47,834 bases of DNA from Bacillota bacterium (lineage in GTDB: Bacteria; Bacillota; Limnochordia; Darwinibacteriales; Darwinibacteriaceae), in NCBI GenBank assembly GCA_012518735.1, contig JAAYRO010000004.1, forward strand, positions 1 through 47,834, written 5' to 3'. Both the position numbers and the translations under genes were made by a program. The notes under the pieces are model-generated. The model was given only the letters and a program-made list of their open reading frames with translations, had not been told where the DNA came from and did not search any database. Each line of letters begins with the position of its first letter. The stretch's first letter is position 1. Below are positions 6,114-18,275 of this stretch, one piece after another.

Positions 6114-9100
6114 TTGGTAGCAGCCATGCAAGAAGGAAAACGAAAGCGCGTTTATTTCGGGAAGATCAAGGAAGTCCTGGAGATGCCTGATCTAGTTGAA
6201 ATCCAACATAAGTCCTATGAGTGGTTTCTAAAAGAAGGCTTACGAGAGATGTTTGATGACGTCTCCCCTATCCAAGACTTTACTGGTAATTTGGTTCTCG
6301 AGTTTAATGACTATTATTTCGGGGAGCCAAAATACGCAGTAGAAGAGTGTAAAGACCGAGATGTAACGTATGCGGCTCCTCTCCGCGTACGAGTAAGGTT
6401 AATTAATAAAGAAACGGGTGAAGTCAAAGAACAGGAAGTCTTTATGGGTGACTTCCCGCTTATGACCGAACACGGGACCTTTATTATTAATGGTTCGGAG
6501 CGGGTAATCGTTAGTCAGCTAGTTCGTTCCCCAGGTGTCTATTTTGATTATACTGTTGATACCAGTGGAAAGAAACTCCATTCGGCTAGCATTATTCCAA
6601 ACCGAGGAGCTTGGCTCGAATTCGAGACTGATTCTAATGATATTATTCATGTGCGTATTGATCGTACTCGTAAACTGCCCGTTACTGTATTGATTCGGGC
6701 TCTCGGGCTTGGGACAGACGCTAAGATTCTTGAAGCGTTCCATGATGCCCCTTCTATTAAGGCTACTTTAGAAAAGGATAACACCGAGTCGGAAGCAGAG
6801 GCTCTAATCGAGATCTATAAGCGGCTGCGTCCAGGTGAACCCCCAACAGAGGAAAGTGCTCGGGGTTTATTTGAGACGCTATTTCACGATCCAAAGCGTT
6901 ACGATTTGGCTCGTGTTGGACGTTATAAGGTCAATAAGAAACTGCGGTTAACCGAACGGTTGCTGAATCGAGTTGCTGCTGACAATATTGCTGATCCAGA
7001 GACTGGTGAACTAATCGTTCGTGCCGGTGAGAAGATCACGAGGAAACAGGCGGAACAGATCTACGCTGCCGGAATCAATGCAGTCATTATTAAGACTCGA
7101 GAAGGCGATGAAGTAAGACTGTTTTCTAATGAGCAGCCTGATCCTGATGTGACTATCATCACAAAGAAAGATATTCTAGCTGCTATTAACTATCTTGTGG
7201 CTCTGTCATATGACGTAGGAACTATTGATGATATTGATCATTTGGGCAATAGAAGACTCAAGAGCGTTGGTGAACTCCTTCAAAACCAGTTTAGAATTGG
7301 TTTGAGTCGGATGGAGAGAGTCGTTCGGGAACGGATGACAATCCAAGATGTAGAGATCATCACACCACAAGCCTTAATCAATATTCGCCCTGTTGTGGCA
7401 GCAATTAAGGAATTTTTCGGCTCCAGTCAATTATCTCAATTTATGGATCAGACGAATCCTTTGGCTGAGTTAACACATAAGCGTCGCCTCAGTGCTTTAG
7501 GTCCTGGTGGATTATCTCGAGATCGAGCTGGTTTCGAAGTACGGGACGTTCATCATTCTCACTATGGGAGAATGTGTCCGATTGAAACTCCAGAAGGTCC
7601 TAACATTGGATTAATCGGTGCCTTGTGTACTTTTGCCAGGATTAATGAATATGGCTTTATCGAAACACCCTACCGGGTTGTGGAAGATGGAGTCGTTACG
7701 GATGAGATTCGGTTCTTAACAGCTGATGAAGAAGACAATTACCGGATCGCCCAAGCCAATGAGGAAACAACAGAAGATAACCGTTTTGCTCGGAGTAAGG
7801 TTACAGTTCGAGAACGGGAAGAAATTAAGAACGTACCTGTTGAAGCAGTAGACTTTATGGACGTATCACCAAAACAGATCGTGAGTATTGCTACCGCGCT
7901 GATTCCGTTCTTGGAAAACGATGACGGAGCTCGTGCCCTAATGGGTGCGAACATGCAGCGGCAAGCTGTACCTCTGCTGGAGGCGGAAGCACCGCTGGTA
8001 GGTACTGGTATGGAGTACAAGGCAGCCATTGACTCTGGTGCGGTTGTACTTGCTAAGAATGCTGGTGTAGTAGAAAGGGTAACCAGTAATGAAATTGTAG
8101 TAAGAACCAAGACTGGACGAGACGTCTATTCACTACTTAAATTCGAGCGGTCTAACCAAGGAACCTGTATCAACCAAAAGCCACGCTGCTTTGTTGGACA
8201 GGAAGTGAATGTTGGTGATGTTCTGGCTGATGGTCCATCCACTGATGAAGGAGAATTAGCCCTAGGTCGGAATGTGGTGGTGGCCTTTGTTCCTTGGGAA
8301 GGCTATAACTACGAAGATGCTATTCTGCTTAGTGAGGAATTAGTGAAGGAAGATGTTTTCACTTCGATTCACATTGAAGAATATGAAGCTCAAGCCCGGG
8401 ATACGAAACTAGGCCCAGAAGAGATTACAAGAGATATTCCAAATGTAGGTGAAGACAGCCTGAAGAATCTGGATGAGAGAGGAATCATTCGGATCGGGGC
8501 TGAGGTAAAACCAGGCGATATTCTAGTAGGTAAGGTTACACCAAAAGGTGAAACAGAGTTAACGGCAGAGGAACGCCTGTTACGAGCTATCTTCGGTGAA
8601 AAGGCTCGTGAAGTAAGGGATACCTCGCTAAGAGTGCCTCATGGTGAAGGCGGAATTATCGTTGATGTAAAGGTGTTCTCTCGCGAAAATGGAGATGAAC
8701 TTGCACCGGGAGTCAATAGATTAGTAAGATGCTACGTTGCGCAGAAGAGAAAGATCTCTGAGGGAGATAAGATGGCAGGTCGCCACGGTAACAAGGGCGT
8801 TATCTCCCGGATTATGCCAGCAGAAGACATGCCTTTCTTACCAGATGGGACCCCTGTTCAGATTGTCCTTAACCCACTGGGAGTACCTTCACGGATGAAC
8901 ATAGGGCAGATTCTAGAGACCCACCTGGGAATGGCTGCTCGGCTGTTAGGAATTCATGTAGCCACCCCAGTATTCGATGGAGCTACTGAGATTGAGGTTA
9001 TGGATACGATGGAAAAAGCCGGAATGCGTCGAGATGGTAAGACCGTTCTCTACGATGGACGCACCGGTGAGCCGTTCGATAATCCAGTCACTGTTGGGAT

Positions 9101-9737
9101 CATCTACATGATTAAATTAGCTCACTTAGTCGATGATAAGATTCATGCCCGTTCCACAGGTCCTTATTCACTTGTGACCCAGCAGCCATTAGGTGGTAAG
9201 GCTCAATTTGGTGGACAGCGGTTTGGAGAAATGGAAGTGTGGGCTCTCGAAGCGTATGGGGCAGCCTATACCTTACAAGAAATCTTAACAGTCAAGTCTG
9301 ACGACGTAGTAGGTCGGGTAAAGACCTACGAAGCCATTGTCAAGGGAGAAAACATCCCCGAACCTGGAGTGCCAGAATCCTTCCGAGTATTGATCAAAGA
9401 GCTTCAGAGTCTAGCTTTGGATGTAAGAGTCCTGAGTGAGACTGAAGAGGAAATTGAGATCAAGGAAGAGGAAGAAGATATTAGCGAAATGGCTAAGGAG
9501 CTGGGCATTGATATTCAAGGCGGAGGCTCCACTACCAGAATTCAGCGTTCACCCTCACCGGGAAGGAAGAAGGCAGCAGCTTCTAATGCTGATGAAGACG
9601 CTGACGAAAATGAAGACGTCGAGGATCTGGATGAAGATGAAGAACTCGAGCTAGATGACGATGACGTTGATATTGACGATAGTGATTTATCCCTCGATGA
9701 ACTGGATGATTTGTCAGATGATGAAGACGACATTTAG
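6114..9737 (+). CDS. rpoB: DNA-directed RNA polymerase beta subunit
   Basis: This subunit forms one side of the polymerase active cleft. TTG 6114 is chosen because it lies seven bases after GAGGTG; GTG 6108 is in frame but touches the Shine-Dalgarno. The protein is about 1207 residues. The rifampicin region near residues 435-470 is wild type ([30 protein letters not shown]). Later conserved blocks include [23 protein letters not shown] and [20 protein letters not shown]. The final 50 residues (about 9583-9734) are extremely acidic, 32 being Asp or Glu, which is longer than the short acidic ends I know from Bacillus. rpoC follows 38 nt downstream. Confidence 0.97.
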   Translation: MVAAMQEGKRKRVYFGKIKEVLEMPDLVEIQHKSYEWFLKEGLREMFDDVSPIQDFTGNLVLEFNDYYFGEPKYAVEECKDRDVTYAAPLRVRVRLINKETGEVKEQEVFMGDFPLMTEHGTFIINGSERVIVSQLVRSPGVYFDYTVDTSGKKLHSASIIPNRGAWLEFETDSNDIIHVRIDRTRKLPVTVLIRALGLGTDAKILEAFHDAPSIKATLEKDNTESEAEALIEIYKRLRPGEPPTEESARGLFETLFHDPKRYDLARVGRYKVNKKLRLTERLLNRVAADNIADPETGELIVRAGEKITRKQAEQIYAAGINAVIIKTREGDEVRLFSNEQPDPDVTIITKKDILAAINYLVALSYDVGTIDDIDHLGNRRLKSVGELLQNQFRIGLSRMERVVRERMTIQDVEIITPQALINIRPVVAAIKEFFGSSQLSQFMDQTNPLAELTHKRRLSALGPGGLSRDRAGFEVRDVHHSHYGRMCPIETPEGPNIGLIGALCTFARINEYGFIETPYRVVEDGVVTDEIRFLTADEEDNYRIAQANEETTEDNRFARSKVTVREREEIKNVPVEAVDFMDVSPKQIVSIATALIPFLENDDGARALMGANMQRQAVPLLEAEAPLVGTGMEYKAAIDSGAVVLAKNAGVVERVTSNEIVVRTKTGRDVYSLLKFERSNQGTCINQKPRCFVGQEVNVGDVLADGPSTDEGELALGRNVVVAFVPWEGYNYEDAILLSEELVKEDVFTSIHIEEYEAQARDTKLGPEEITRDIPNVGEDSLKNLDERGIIRIGAEVKPGDILVGKVTPKGETELTAEERLLRAIFGEKAREVRDTSLRVPHGEGGIIVDVKVFSRENGDELAPGVNRLVRCYVAQKRKISEGDKMAGRHGNKGVISRIMPAEDMPFLPDGTPVQIVLNPLGVPSRMNIGQILETHLGMAARLLGIHVATPVFDGATEIEVMDTMEKAGMRRDGKTVLYDGRTGEPFDNPVTVGIIYMIKLAHLVDDKIHARSTGPYSLVTQQPLGGKAQFGGQRFGEMEVWALEAYGAAYTLQEILTVKSDDVVGRVKTYEAIVKGENIPEPGVPESFRVLIKELQSLALDVRVLSETEEEIEIKEEEEDISEMAKELGIDIQGGGSTTRIQRSPSPGRKKAAASNADEDADENEDVEDLDEDEELELDDDDVDIDDSDLSLDELDDLSDDEDDI

Positions 9738-9775
9738 GATCGGGTTACGTGATAGACAAAAAGGAGGGACGGCCC

Positions 9776-12700
9776 TTGCTGGATGTCAATAATTTTGATC
9801 GGATTCGAATTGGGCTAGCTTCGCCAGAGCAGATCCGGGCTTGGTCAAGTGGTGAGGTTAAGAAACCAGAAACCATCAACTACCGTACTTTAAAGCCCGA
9901 GCGGGAAGGTCTTTTCTGTGAGAAGATCTTTGGGCCGACGAGAGACTGGGAATGTCACTGCGGGAAATACAAGCGAGTAAGGTATAAAGGTATCGTTTGT
10001 GATCGATGCGGTGTGGAAGTCACTCGGGCAAAGGTGCGGCGGGAACGGATGGGGCACATTGAGTTAGCTGCTCCTGTTTCTCACATTTGGTTTTTTAAGG
10101 GAATTCCAAGTCGAATGGGTCTCTTATTAGATATGTCGCCTCGAACATTAGAGAAAGTTCTATATTTTGCTTCGTATGTAGTGATTGATCCAGGTGAAAC
10201 AACCCTTGCCAAACAGCAGTTGTTAAGTGAAGGCGAATATCGAGATTATCGCGATAAATTCGGGAATGCCTTCACAGCTGGTATTGGTGCAGAAGCCGTC
10301 AAGCGGCTTTTAGAGGATTTGGACCTAGATGAAATGAGCAGTGAACTTCGGAAAGAGATAAGAGATACAACTGGGCAGCGGAGAATTCGCGCTGTTCGTC
10401 GTCTAGAGGTGGTCGAAGCTTTTCGTACCTCAGGCAATCATCCGGCATGGATGATCTTGGATGTTGTTCCTGTCATTCCACCAGAACTGCGTCCAATGGT
10501 CCAACTGGATGGGGGACGATTTGCTACCTCAGATCTGAATGACCTATATCGACGAGTCATTAACCGCAATAATCGTCTCAAAAGGCTTTTGGAGCTAGGC
10601 GCGCCTGATATTATCGTTCGAAATGAGAAACGTATGCTACAGGAAGCGGTCGACGCTTTAATTGATAACGGCCGACGAGGACGGCCAGTTACAGGTCCAG
10701 GCAACCGACCTCTCAAATCACTCAGCGATATGCTAAAGGGTAAACAGGGGCGGTTCCGTCAGAATTTATTGGGTAAGCGAGTAGACTATTCTGGTCGTTC
10801 CGTAATTGTTGTAGGGCCTACTCTTAAGATGCACCAATGCGGCTTACCAAAGGAAATGGCTCTTGAACTGTTCAAACCATTTGTTATGAAAGAGCTAGTT
10901 GCGAAGGGGCTCGCTCATAATATTAAGAGCGCCAAGAAGGCTGTAGAGCGAGTTAAGCCAGAGGTTTGGGACGTGGTGGAAGAGGTTATTAAGGAACACC
11001 CAGTTTTACTAAACCGTGCTCCAACCCTACACCGCTTGGGAATTCAAGCTTTTGAGCCGGTCTTAGTAGAAGGTAAGGCCATTCAGATTCATCCTTTAGT
11101 CTGTACTGCTTATAACGCGGACTTTGATGGAGACCAAATGGCAGTTCATGTTCCTCTTTCAGCAGAAGCTCAAGCAGAAGCTCGTTTACTCATGTTGTCT
11201 ACAAACAATATCCTAGTTCCTTCTAGTGGCCGACCTATTGTAACTCCTACGCAGGATATGGTCATAGGACTCTATTATCTCACGGCTAACAAAGAAGGAG
11301 CCAAAGGAGAAGGTCGCTATTTCGGATCAATTGACGAAGTGCGTCATGCCTACAATGCCGATGCTGTCAGTCTGCATGCCATGATTACCATAAGACAGCC
11401 AGATGGCTCACGTCTTGAGACAACTCCAGGACGGTTGTTCTTTAACAATATCCTGCCTGAGGAAATGGACTACTATAATGCTGAGTTAGATAAGAAGAAG
11501 CTTGGTTTGCTTGTAGATGGTCTATACAAAACAGTTGGTGCAGAAGAAACAGCGAAGACACTAGATAAGATCATGCAGTTAGGGTTCAAATATAGCACGA
11601 AGTCTGGCACAACAGTCTCAGTAGCAGATATTACTGTACCAGCTGGTAAACACGATAAGGTTCGCAAGGCCGAAGCTGAAGTTGACCAAATTGAAACGCA
11701 GTTCCGGAGAGGATTACTCACACCAGAAGAACGTTATCAGAGAGTGTGTGATGTGTGGACTAGGACCAAGGAAGAAATTACCACCGAGATGCTTGAGAAG
11801 TTTGATAAATTCAACCCTGTCTACATGATGGCTATCTCAGGTGCCCGTGGTAATGAGTCTCAAATCAGTCAATTGGCAGGTATGCGCGGTTTGGTGGCTG
11901 ACCCCACAGGTAAGACATTTGAAATTCCCATTAAGGCGAATTTCCGAGAAGGCCTGACGGTACTGGAATACTTTATTTCCAGTCACGGTACTCGGAAAGG
12001 GTTGGCTGACACCGCATTACGAACTGCCGACTCAGGATATTTGACCCGCAGACTCGTTGACGTTTCTCAAGATGTAATTGTTAGAGAACACGACTGCGGC
12101 ACAAAGGATGGCATTTATGTTTCAGCTATTAAAGAACTCTCAGGTAATCACGAAGCCATTATTGAGCCATTGTGGGAGCGTTTAGCTGGACGGGTAACAG
12201 CAGAGACTGTCTGTGATCCAGAAACAGGCGAGGTAATCATTGAAGCCAATGAGATGATTGATGATTTCTGCGCTCAGAGAATTGAAAACGCTGGCATCGA
12301 AAAAGTCAAGATTCGCTCTGTCCTAGCCTGCAATACACGTTATGGTGTCTGTGTAAAGTGCTATGGTCGAAACTTGGCAAAAGGTGATTTAGTAGATGTA
12401 GGTGAAGCAGTAGGTATTGTTGCGGCTCAATCCATTGGCGAACCTGGTACCCAGCTCACTATGAGAACGTTCCACACAGGTGGAGTGGCAGGGGATGATA
12501 TTACTGCTGGTTTACCTCGTGTTGAGGAACTTTTCGAAGCTCGTAAGCCTAAAGGGCAGGCTATTATCGCAGAGATTCCAGGTACTCTAAGTATTGTTGA
12601 GACAAAAGGTGTTCGAAAAGCTCATGTTAAGGGTGATGGTGAAGAGAAAACTTACACCATTCCCTACGGTGCTCGCCTCCGTGTCCGAGACGGCAGCAAA

Positions 12701-13291
12701 GTAGAAGCTGGTGATCGGATTACGGAAGGATCAGTTAACCCTCATGATATTTTAGCGGTACAGGGTACTCGAGCGGTACAGGAATATCTCGTTCAGGAAG
12801 TACAGGAGGTATACCGTTCTCAAGGTGTAAATATCAATGACAAGCATATTGAAGTCATTGTTCGCCAGATGCTCCGTAAGCATAAAGTGGAGGAACCTGG
12901 GGATACCCTAATGCTGCCTGGTGCTCTGGTGGATGTTTTCGACTTGGAGGAAGAGAATGAACGAGTAGTTGCTGAAGGTGGCGAACCAGCCGTTGCAAAA
13001 CCTGTTCTCCTAGGAATTACAAAGGCTTCGTTAGCTACAGAAAGCTTCTTGTCTGCTGCTTCGTTCCAAGAAACGACTCGAGTATTAACAGAAGCATCCA
13101 TTAAGGGTCGCGTAGATAAGCTCTTAGGCTTGAAAGAAAACGTGATTATTGGTAAGCTTATTCCGGCAGGTACCGGTATGTCTAGATACCGCGATGTAGA
13201 ATTAGAAATGGATGATTCAGACGTTTCTTCAGAGAATCAAGATGAAGACACAGATGAACAGGAAATCGCGGTCGAGCTTGCTTCTCAGTAG
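9776..13291 (+). CDS. rpoC: DNA-directed RNA polymerase beta' subunit
   Basis: TTG 9776 lies seven bases after AAGGAGGG and gives [20 protein letters not shown], the exact Bacillota N terminus; a GTG at 9749 in frame is upstream of that Shine-Dalgarno. The 1171 residues contain the N-terminal zinc site ([15 protein letters not shown]), the catalytic [13 protein letters not shown], the trigger loop and bridge helix area ([21 protein letters not shown]) and the second zinc site ([17 protein letters not shown]). The C terminus is acidic ([15 protein letters not shown]), echoing the beta subunit tail. No terminator is evident before the next promoter at 13311. Confidence 0.98.
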   Translation: MLDVNNFDRIRIGLASPEQIRAWSSGEVKKPETINYRTLKPEREGLFCEKIFGPTRDWECHCGKYKRVRYKGIVCDRCGVEVTRAKVRRERMGHIELAAPVSHIWFFKGIPSRMGLLLDMSPRTLEKVLYFASYVVIDPGETTLAKQQLLSEGEYRDYRDKFGNAFTAGIGAEAVKRLLEDLDLDEMSSELRKEIRDTTGQRRIRAVRRLEVVEAFRTSGNHPAWMILDVVPVIPPELRPMVQLDGGRFATSDLNDLYRRVINRNNRLKRLLELGAPDIIVRNEKRMLQEAVDALIDNGRRGRPVTGPGNRPLKSLSDMLKGKQGRFRQNLLGKRVDYSGRSVIVVGPTLKMHQCGLPKEMALELFKPFVMKELVAKGLAHNIKSAKKAVERVKPEVWDVVEEVIKEHPVLLNRAPTLHRLGIQAFEPVLVEGKAIQIHPLVCTAYNADFDGDQMAVHVPLSAEAQAEARLLMLSTNNILVPSSGRPIVTPTQDMVIGLYYLTANKEGAKGEGRYFGSIDEVRHAYNADAVSLHAMITIRQPDGSRLETTPGRLFFNNILPEEMDYYNAELDKKKLGLLVDGLYKTVGAEETAKTLDKIMQLGFKYSTKSGTTVSVADITVPAGKHDKVRKAEAEVDQIETQFRRGLLTPEERYQRVCDVWTRTKEEITTEMLEKFDKFNPVYMMAISGARGNESQISQLAGMRGLVADPTGKTFEIPIKANFREGLTVLEYFISSHGTRKGLADTALRTADSGYLTRRLVDVSQDVIVREHDCGTKDGIYVSAIKELSGNHEAIIEPLWERLAGRVTAETVCDPETGEVIIEANEMIDDFCAQRIENAGIEKVKIRSVLACNTRYGVCVKCYGRNLAKGDLVDVGEAVGIVAAQSIGEPGTQLTMRTFHTGGVAGDDITAGLPRVEELFEARKPKGQAIIAEIPGTLSIVETKGVRKAHVKGDGEEKTYTIPYGARLRVRDGSKVEAGDRITEGSVNPHDILAVQGTRAVQEYLVQEVQEVYRSQGVNINDKHIEVIVRQMLRKHKVEEPGDTLMLPGALVDVFDLEEENERVVAEGGEPAVAKPVLLGITKASLATESFLSAASFQETTRVLTEASIKGRVDKLLGLKENVIIGKLIPAGTGMSRYRDVELEMDDSDVSSENQDEDTDEQEIAVELASQ

Positions 13292-13310
13292 GTTTCTGTA
13301 AAGAATTTGG

Positions 13311-13339
13311 TTGACATGAACAGCTCACGGTGATAAAAT
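13311..13339 (+). promoter_or_regulatory. Promoter upstream of the L7Ae-like gene and str genes
   Basis: TTGACA (13311-13316), a 17-bp spacer and TAAAAT (13334-13339) lie shortly after the rpoC stop. Confidence 0.8.
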
Positions 13340-13355
13340 TAGTGAGGTGTGTAAA

Positions 13356-13379
13356 CCCGCAGGGTGTATTCCCTGCGGG
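13356..13379 (+). promoter_or_regulatory. Perfect 9-bp leader hairpin before the L7Ae-like gene
   Basis: CCCGCAGGG and CCCTGCGGG form a nine-pair stem around TGTATT. No T run follows, so it is not an ordinary terminator. It lies in the 5' leader between the promoter and the Shine-Dalgarno at 13393-13398. Confidence 0.6.
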
Positions 13380-13404
13380 ATCTGTCAGTAAAGGGGAGAC
13401 CACG

Positions 13405-13659
13405 ATGCCGCACAGACTTTCCACTGAAAACAGTTTGGTTGGAGCTAAGCAGACTCTCAAGGCAATTCAAAGTGGACAGGTAAGACTGGTCTATCTGGCT
13501 CGTGATGCTGACGAGCATGTGGTTGGTCCCATCCGAGAACAATGTGAACTAAAAGGGATCGATATTGTAGAAGTAGATTCCATGGCTGAATTAGGTAGAG
13601 TCTGCGCTATTGATGTGGGAGCTGCTGTTGCAGCAATCTTGGAAACAACATCTAGGTAG
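13405..13659 (+). CDS. L7Ae/L30e/S12e family ribosome-associated protein (RplGB/YbxF-like)
   Basis: This family comprises small RNA-binding proteins that recognise kink-turns; YbxF of B. subtilis lies at the same locus between rpoC and rpsL. The start is ATG 13405, six bases after GGGGAG, giving 84 residues. The core VGAKQTLKAIQSGQVRLVYL, ARDADEHVVGPI and VDSMAELGRVCAIDVGAA matches the family fold, including the LG..C.IDV..A motif. An open frame extends upstream to 13330 but covers the leader hairpin. It is cotranscribed with rpsL. Confidence 0.88.
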   Translation: MPHRLSTENSLVGAKQTLKAIQSGQVRLVYLARDADEHVVGPIREQCELKGIDIVEVDSMAELGRVCAIDVGAAVAAILETTSR

Positions 13660-13688
13660 ATTGATAGATTGAAGGGAGGTTATCCGTA

Positions 13689-14105
13689 GTGCCAACGATT
13701 AACCAGCTAGTTAGGAAAGGCCGGAAGGCTCAGAAGTCGAAGAGCGCCGCACCTGCATTAGGTTATACTCAAAACACACTACGTAATGAAGTTGTGTATA
13801 ATAGGAAAGGTGCGCCACAAAAACGAGGTGTCTGTACTAGGGTTTACACTGCTACACCAAAGAAACCAAACTCCGCTCTCAGAAAAGTAGCACGTATTCG
13901 GCTCACTAATGGTATTGAGGTGACTTCCTACATTCCAGGGGAGGGTCATAACCTTCAAGAACACAGTGTGGTACTCATTCGCGGCGGTAGAATTAAAGAC
14001 TTACCAGGCGTACGTTATCACATCGTGCGGGGTACATTAGATACTGCCGGAGTGGCTGATCGCCGGCAAGCCCGGTCCAAGTATGGTACGAAGAAACCAA
14101 AGTAA
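13689..14105 (+). CDS. rpsL: 30S ribosomal protein S12
   Basis: S12 sits at the decoding centre. The 138-residue protein starts with GTG ([20 protein letters not shown]) behind GGGAGG. The streptomycin-related sites are wild type ([11 protein letters not shown] and [14 protein letters not shown]). It lies downstream of the L7Ae-like gene and 64 nt before rpsG. That gap contains a weak five-pair hairpin (ACGAG/CTCGT) with no clear role. Confidence 0.98.
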   Translation: MPTINQLVRKGRKAQKSKSAAPALGYTQNTLRNEVVYNRKGAPQKRGVCTRVYTATPKKPNSALRKVARIRLTNGIEVTSYIPGEGHNLQEHSVVLIRGGRIKDLPGVRYHIVRGTLDTAGVADRRQARSKYGTKKPK

Positions 14106-14169
14106 TAATATAAGACGAGCATGATTGTCTCGTATACTATTACACCACTGTGTAAAAGGGGTGAAGTGA

Positions 14170-14640
14170 ATGCCGAGAAAAGGAAGTGTTCCTAAGAGGG
14201 AAGTAATTCCTGATCCATTATATGGTAGCGAATTGGTGACAAAGTTTATTAACGCCTTAATGTTAGATGGCAAGCGTGGTATCGCCGAATCAATTATGTA
14301 CGGTGCTTTAGAAATGGCGCAAGAAAAAACTGAAACTGACGCACTTGAGCTTTTAGATCAAGCTATGAATAATGTTATGCCAGTTTTGGAAGTCAAACCG
14401 CGCCGCGTTGGTGGTGCCACATATCAAGTTCCTGTAGAAGTGCGGGCTGATCGGCGGCAAGCACTTGCGTTACGGTGGCTGGTTCAGCACGCCAGGCTCC
14501 GTGGAGAAAGAACAATGACCGAACGGTTGGCAGCTGAAATCATGGATGCTGCTAATAACCAAGGTGGTGCTGTAAGAAAGAAAGAAGATACTCACCGAAT
14601 GGCAGAAGCGAACAAGGCGTTTGCCCATTATCGTTGGTAA
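14170..14640 (+). CDS. rpsG: 30S ribosomal protein S7
   Basis: S7 nucleates assembly of the 30S head and lies at the E site. The 156-residue protein begins [12 protein letters not shown] and contains [29 protein letters not shown] and the C-terminal [23 protein letters not shown] end (here KEDTHRM). The Shine-Dalgarno is AGGGGTGAA. Confidence 0.98.
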   Translation: MPRKGSVPKREVIPDPLYGSELVTKFINALMLDGKRGIAESIMYGALEMAQEKTETDALELLDQAMNNVMPVLEVKPRRVGGATYQVPVEVRADRRQALALRWLVQHARLRGERTMTERLAAEIMDAANNQGGAVRKKEDTHRMAEANKAFAHYRW

Positions 14641-14691
14641 AAGTTTGCCATGGTATTGCGGTGAGTTTACTCGGCTAGGGGGAGTAATGAA

Positions 14692-16767
14692 GTGGGTAGA
14701 GAGTTTTCAATCGAAAACACTAGAAACATTGGAATTATGGCTCACATCGATGCAGGAAAAACCACAACCACTGAGAGAATTCTCTTCTACACCGGGAAAG
14801 TTCATAAGTTAGGCGAAACACACGATGGCGGGGCGACCATGGACTGGATGGCGCAAGAGCGTGAGAGAGGAATTACAATCACCTCTGCCGCGACAACCTG
14901 TCACTGGAAAGGTCATAGAATTAACATTATTGACACGCCCGGACACGTGGACTTTACTGTGGAAGTTGAGCGTTCTTTACGAGTGCTAGACGGTGCAGTA
15001 GCAGTATTTTGCTCCGTAGGCGGGGTGGAACCGCAGTCAGAGACGGTATGGCGTCAGGCTGATAAATACAACGTTCCACGCCTTGCTTACATTAACAAGA
15101 TGGATCGAGTTGGAGCTAGTTTCCAGAGAGGGCTCGACATGATCGAAGAACGTCTAGGAGCAAATCCTGTGCCCATTCAATGGCCAATTGGAGCCGAAGA
15201 TACATTCCGAGGAATTGTGGATTTGGTCGAAATGAAGGCCCATGTATATGTGGATGATCTCGGAAACGTTGAAGAAGAAGTGGAGATTCCTGAAGAAATT
15301 CGGGATGATGTGGAGTTCGCTCGGCAAGTTATGTTAGAGAAGATTGTCGAAACTGATGATGAGCTCACCATCAAATACCTTGAAGGTGAAGAGATTACAC
15401 CACAAGAGTTAAAGACCGCACTGCGGAAAGCTTGCTTGAATGTTGATCTTGTTCCAGTATTATGCGGTTCTTCCTTTAAGAACAAGGGTGTTCAATTGTT
15501 GCTGAACGCGGTAATTGATTACCTGCCATCTCCTGCGGACTTGCCGCCGGTAGAAGGTACCAATCCTGAGACAGGTGAGCCTGAGTGCCGCGCTCTGAAT
15601 GACGAAGAACCATTTTCTGGTCTGGCTTTCAAAATCATGGCTGACCCCTATGTGGGAAAGCTAGCGTTTTTCCGGGTATACTCGGGTACGCTGCGTGCAG
15701 GGAGCTATGTTTTGAATGTAAGTACAGGTCGTAAAGAACGTGTTGGTAGGATTTTGCAGATGCATGCAAATCACCGTGAGGAAGTCGATCAGGTCTACTC
15801 AGGCGATATTGCTGCGATTGTAGGTTTGAGGGATACTTCAACAGGGGACAGCTTGTCCAGTGAAGAGCATCCCATTCTACTTGAAGCACTAGAGTTCCCA
15901 GAACCAGTTATTAATCTCGCTGTAGAACCCAAGTCCAAGGCGGATCAAGACAAGCTCGGCGTTGCTCTTCAGCGTCTAGCAGAAGAGGATCCAACGTTTC
16001 GAGTGTTTACCGACGAAGAAACTGGGCAGACCATTATTGCCGGAATGGGAGAACTTCATTTAGAGGTAATTGTGGATCGACTGCTCAGGGAGTTTAAGGT
16101 AGAGGCCAACATTGGTAAACCGCAGGTAGCTTATCGTGAGACTATTACGAAAGCAACCAAGACTGAAGGTAAGTTTATTCGACAGAGTGGTGGACGTGGT
16201 CAATACGGTCACGTTGTACTCGAAATCGAACCGCAAGAACCAGGTGCTGGCTTTGAGTTCGTCAACAAGATCGTCGGTGGAGTTGTCCCACGAGAATACA
16301 TTGGTTCAGTTGAACAAGGTGTGAAAGAAGCAATGCTCACCGGTGTTGTTGCGGGCTATCCCATGGTGGATATTAAAGTTACCATCGTGGACGGTTCGTA
16401 TCACGAGGTTGACTCGTCAGAAATGGCCTTTAAGATCGCTGGATCTATTGGTTTCAAGGACGGCGCAAGAAAGGCTGGACCAGTTATTCTTGAGCCAATC
16501 ATGCAGCTTGAAGTCGTTACACCAGATGATTTTATGGGCGATGTGATTGGAGATATTAACGCTCGTCGAGGGCGAATTGAGGGGATGGAGCCTCGGGGTA
16601 ATGCTCAGGTTGTGCGAGGGTTTGTGCCTTTGGCAGAAATGTTTGGGTATGCAACGGTTCTCCGTTCGCTGACACAAGGTAGAGCTCAGCACACTATGAG
16701 TTTTGCTTACTACGAACAAGTTCCGGCTAGTCTAGCAGAAGAGATTATAGCATCAGCCGGTGTGTAA
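14692..16767 (+). CDS. fusA: Elongation factor G
   Basis: EF-G is the GTPase that drives translocation and, with RRF, ribosome recycling. GTG 14692 lies seven bases after AGGGGGAG and gives [20 protein letters not shown]. The 691 residues include the P-loop AHIDAGKT, G2 RGITI, G3 DTPGH, G4 NKMD and the domain IV motif [12 protein letters not shown]. The G3 motif is intact here, unlike tuf copy 1. tuf copy 2 follows 38 nt downstream without a terminator, the classic str-operon order. Confidence 0.98.
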   Translation: MGREFSIENTRNIGIMAHIDAGKTTTTERILFYTGKVHKLGETHDGGATMDWMAQERERGITITSAATTCHWKGHRINIIDTPGHVDFTVEVERSLRVLDGAVAVFCSVGGVEPQSETVWRQADKYNVPRLAYINKMDRVGASFQRGLDMIEERLGANPVPIQWPIGAEDTFRGIVDLVEMKAHVYVDDLGNVEEEVEIPEEIRDDVEFARQVMLEKIVETDDELTIKYLEGEEITPQELKTALRKACLNVDLVPVLCGSSFKNKGVQLLLNAVIDYLPSPADLPPVEGTNPETGEPECRALNDEEPFSGLAFKIMADPYVGKLAFFRVYSGTLRAGSYVLNVSTGRKERVGRILQMHANHREEVDQVYSGDIAAIVGLRDTSTGDSLSSEEHPILLEALEFPEPVINLAVEPKSKADQDKLGVALQRLAEEDPTFRVFTDEETGQTIIAGMGELHLEVIVDRLLREFKVEANIGKPQVAYRETITKATKTEGKFIRQSGGRGQYGHVVLEIEPQEPGAGFEFVNKIVGGVVPREYIGSVEQGVKEAMLTGVVAGYPMVDIKVTIVDGSYHEVDSSEMAFKIAGSIGFKDGARKAGPVILEPIMQLEVVTPDDFMGDVIGDINARRGRIEGMEPRGNAQVVRGFVPLAEMFGYATVLRSLTQGRAQHTMSFAYYEQVPASLAEEIIASAGV

Positions 16768-16805
16768 ATATAATACCTATTCCTTAAAAACGAGGAGGAA
16801 CAAAA

Positions 16806-18008
16806 ATGGCAAAGCAAAAGTTTGAAAGAACAAAACCCCACGTTAACGTGGGAACAGTTGGTCACGTAGACCACGGTAAGACCACAACCACTGCTGCAAT
16901 TACCATGTTGTTGTCTCAAGGAGATGCAGCTAAAGCTAAGCAATTTGATGAGATTGACAATGCTCCAGAGGAGAAAGAACGTGGTATTACTATTAACACA
17001 TCCCACGTTGAGTATGAGACAGAAACACGTCACTACGCTCACGTAGACTGCCCAGGTCACGCTGACTACGTCAAGAACATGATTACTGGTGCAGCACAGA
17101 TGGACGGAGCTATCCTGGTTGTATCTGCTGCTGATGGTCCTATGCCTCAAACTCGAGAGCACATTCTCTTGGCCCGTCAAGTTGGCGTACCTGCCATTGT
17201 TGTTTGGCTCAACAAAGCTGACATGGTAGACGACGAAGAACTTCTCGAACTTGTAGAAATGGAAGTTAGAGAGCTTCTCAGCGAATACGAGTTCCCTGGC
17301 GACGACATTCCTGTTCTATCCGGCAGCGCTCTCAAGGCTATTGAAGAACTGCAAGCTGGTACTCCTGGTGAATGGTGCGAGAAGCTCAAGGCGTTAATGG
17401 ATGCAGTTGATGAATACATTCCAACTCCTGAGCGGGAAACTGATAAGCCATTCTTGATGCCAGTAGAAGACGTATTCACCATTACCGGACGAGGAACTGT
17501 TGCAACTGGTCGTGTTGAGCGTGGAGTTATTAAGGTTGGGGACGAAGTCAGTATCGTTGGTTTGAGAGAAGAAACCAAGAAGACTGTAGCAACTGGTGTA
17601 GAAATGTTCCGGAAGCTGCTTGATCAAGCAGAAGCTGGTGACAACATTGGTGTACTGCTCCGTGGTATCGATCGTGAATCTATCGAGCGGGGTCAAGTCT
17701 TGGCTAAGCCAAATACCATTACACCACACACCAAGTTTGAATGTGAAGTATACGTTCTGTCTAAGGAAGAAGGTGGCCGGCACACACCATTCTTTGATGG
17801 ATATCGTCCACAGTTCTACTTCCGAACCACAGACGTAACAGGTGTTATCACTCTACCAGAAGGCACTGAGATGATTATGCCTGGTGACAACACTACCTTA
17901 ATTGGAGAATTGATTACCCCAATTGCTATGGAGGAAGGACTGCGTTTTGCCGTTCGTGAAGGCGGTCGCACTGTTGGTGCTGGCGTTGTCACAAAAATCC
18001 TGGAGTAA
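16806..18008 (+). CDS. tuf: Elongation factor Tu, copy 2 (canonical)
   Basis: This is the str-operon copy of EF-Tu. It is 400 residues, with ATG 16806 behind CGAGGAGGAA. All GTPase motifs are canonical: [18 protein letters not shown] (GAC codon at 17046-17048), NKAD and SALK. It differs from copy 1 at 17 residues, most of them conservative and concentrated in domain 1. It is most likely the main functional EF-Tu of this cell. Confidence 0.98.
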   Translation: MAKQKFERTKPHVNVGTVGHVDHGKTTTTAAITMLLSQGDAAKAKQFDEIDNAPEEKERGITINTSHVEYETETRHYAHVDCPGHADYVKNMITGAAQMDGAILVVSAADGPMPQTREHILLARQVGVPAIVVWLNKADMVDDEELLELVEMEVRELLSEYEFPGDDIPVLSGSALKAIEELQAGTPGEWCEKLKALMDAVDEYIPTPERETDKPFLMPVEDVFTITGRGTVATGRVERGVIKVGDEVSIVGLREETKKTVATGVEMFRKLLDQAEAGDNIGVLLRGIDRESIERGQVLAKPNTITPHTKFECEVYVLSKEEGGRHTPFFDGYRPQFYFRTTDVTGVITLPEGTEMIMPGDNTTLIGELITPIAMEEGLRFAVREGGRTVGAGVVTKILE

Positions 18009-18275
18009 TCATTCAAATACGTTTATGCTTTAAGGATGACCGGGAAAAGTGATCCGGATCAGGATTGCTTTTCCTCGTCGCCTGTTTAGAGATAAAATGA
18101 GATGAGGTCCAAACAAGTGGACCAAAAAGCATTGCCTGCGATGACGTAGGAGGTTGCTGAATCGACTGACAAGATAAGGTATCTAGAAAGCTAGTCAAGG
18201 GACTTAGTAGGTCGGTTGGTTTAGGTAATTTCTACAGAGTATGTTCGTTTATCGAGCGAAAAGGGAGGATTTTTC
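18009..18275 (+). promoter_or_regulatory. Intergenic leader of the S10 operon with stem-loops
   Basis: The gap holds a long hairpin in which GGAAAAG-T-GATCC (18043-18055) faces GGATT-G-CTTTTCC (18062-18074), about 13 pairs, without a T tail. A second six-pair hairpin, GGTCCA/TGGACC, lies at 18106-18123. No strong promoter is visible; TTGGTT followed 18 bp later by TATGTT is a weak candidate near 18217-18246. The region may hold the tuf terminator or processing site and the start of S10-operon control. Confidence 0.45.

Noticed and set aside
7410..7620. Possible rifampicin-resistance changes in rpoB
   Set aside because: The cluster I region reads as the wild-type consensus; no resistance substitution is visible.
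9542..9733. Serine-rich minus-strand ORF
   Set aside because: It is the antisense shadow of the Asp/Glu-rich tail of rpoB (GAT/GAC/GAA codons read as serine-rich on the other strand).
13330..13404. Longer L7Ae-like protein starting at 13330
   Set aside because: The extension translates the promoter -10 region and leader hairpin; ATG 13405 has a proper Shine-Dalgarno and matches the family start.
13689..14105. Possible streptomycin-resistance changes in rpsL
   Set aside because: Both key segments ([10 protein letters not shown] and [13 protein letters not shown]) retain the wild-type lysines.
14106..14169. S7-binding regulatory structure between rpsL and rpsG
   Set aside because: Only a five-pair stem (ACGAG/CTCGT) is present; too weak to claim, although S7 regulates at this place in E. 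coli.
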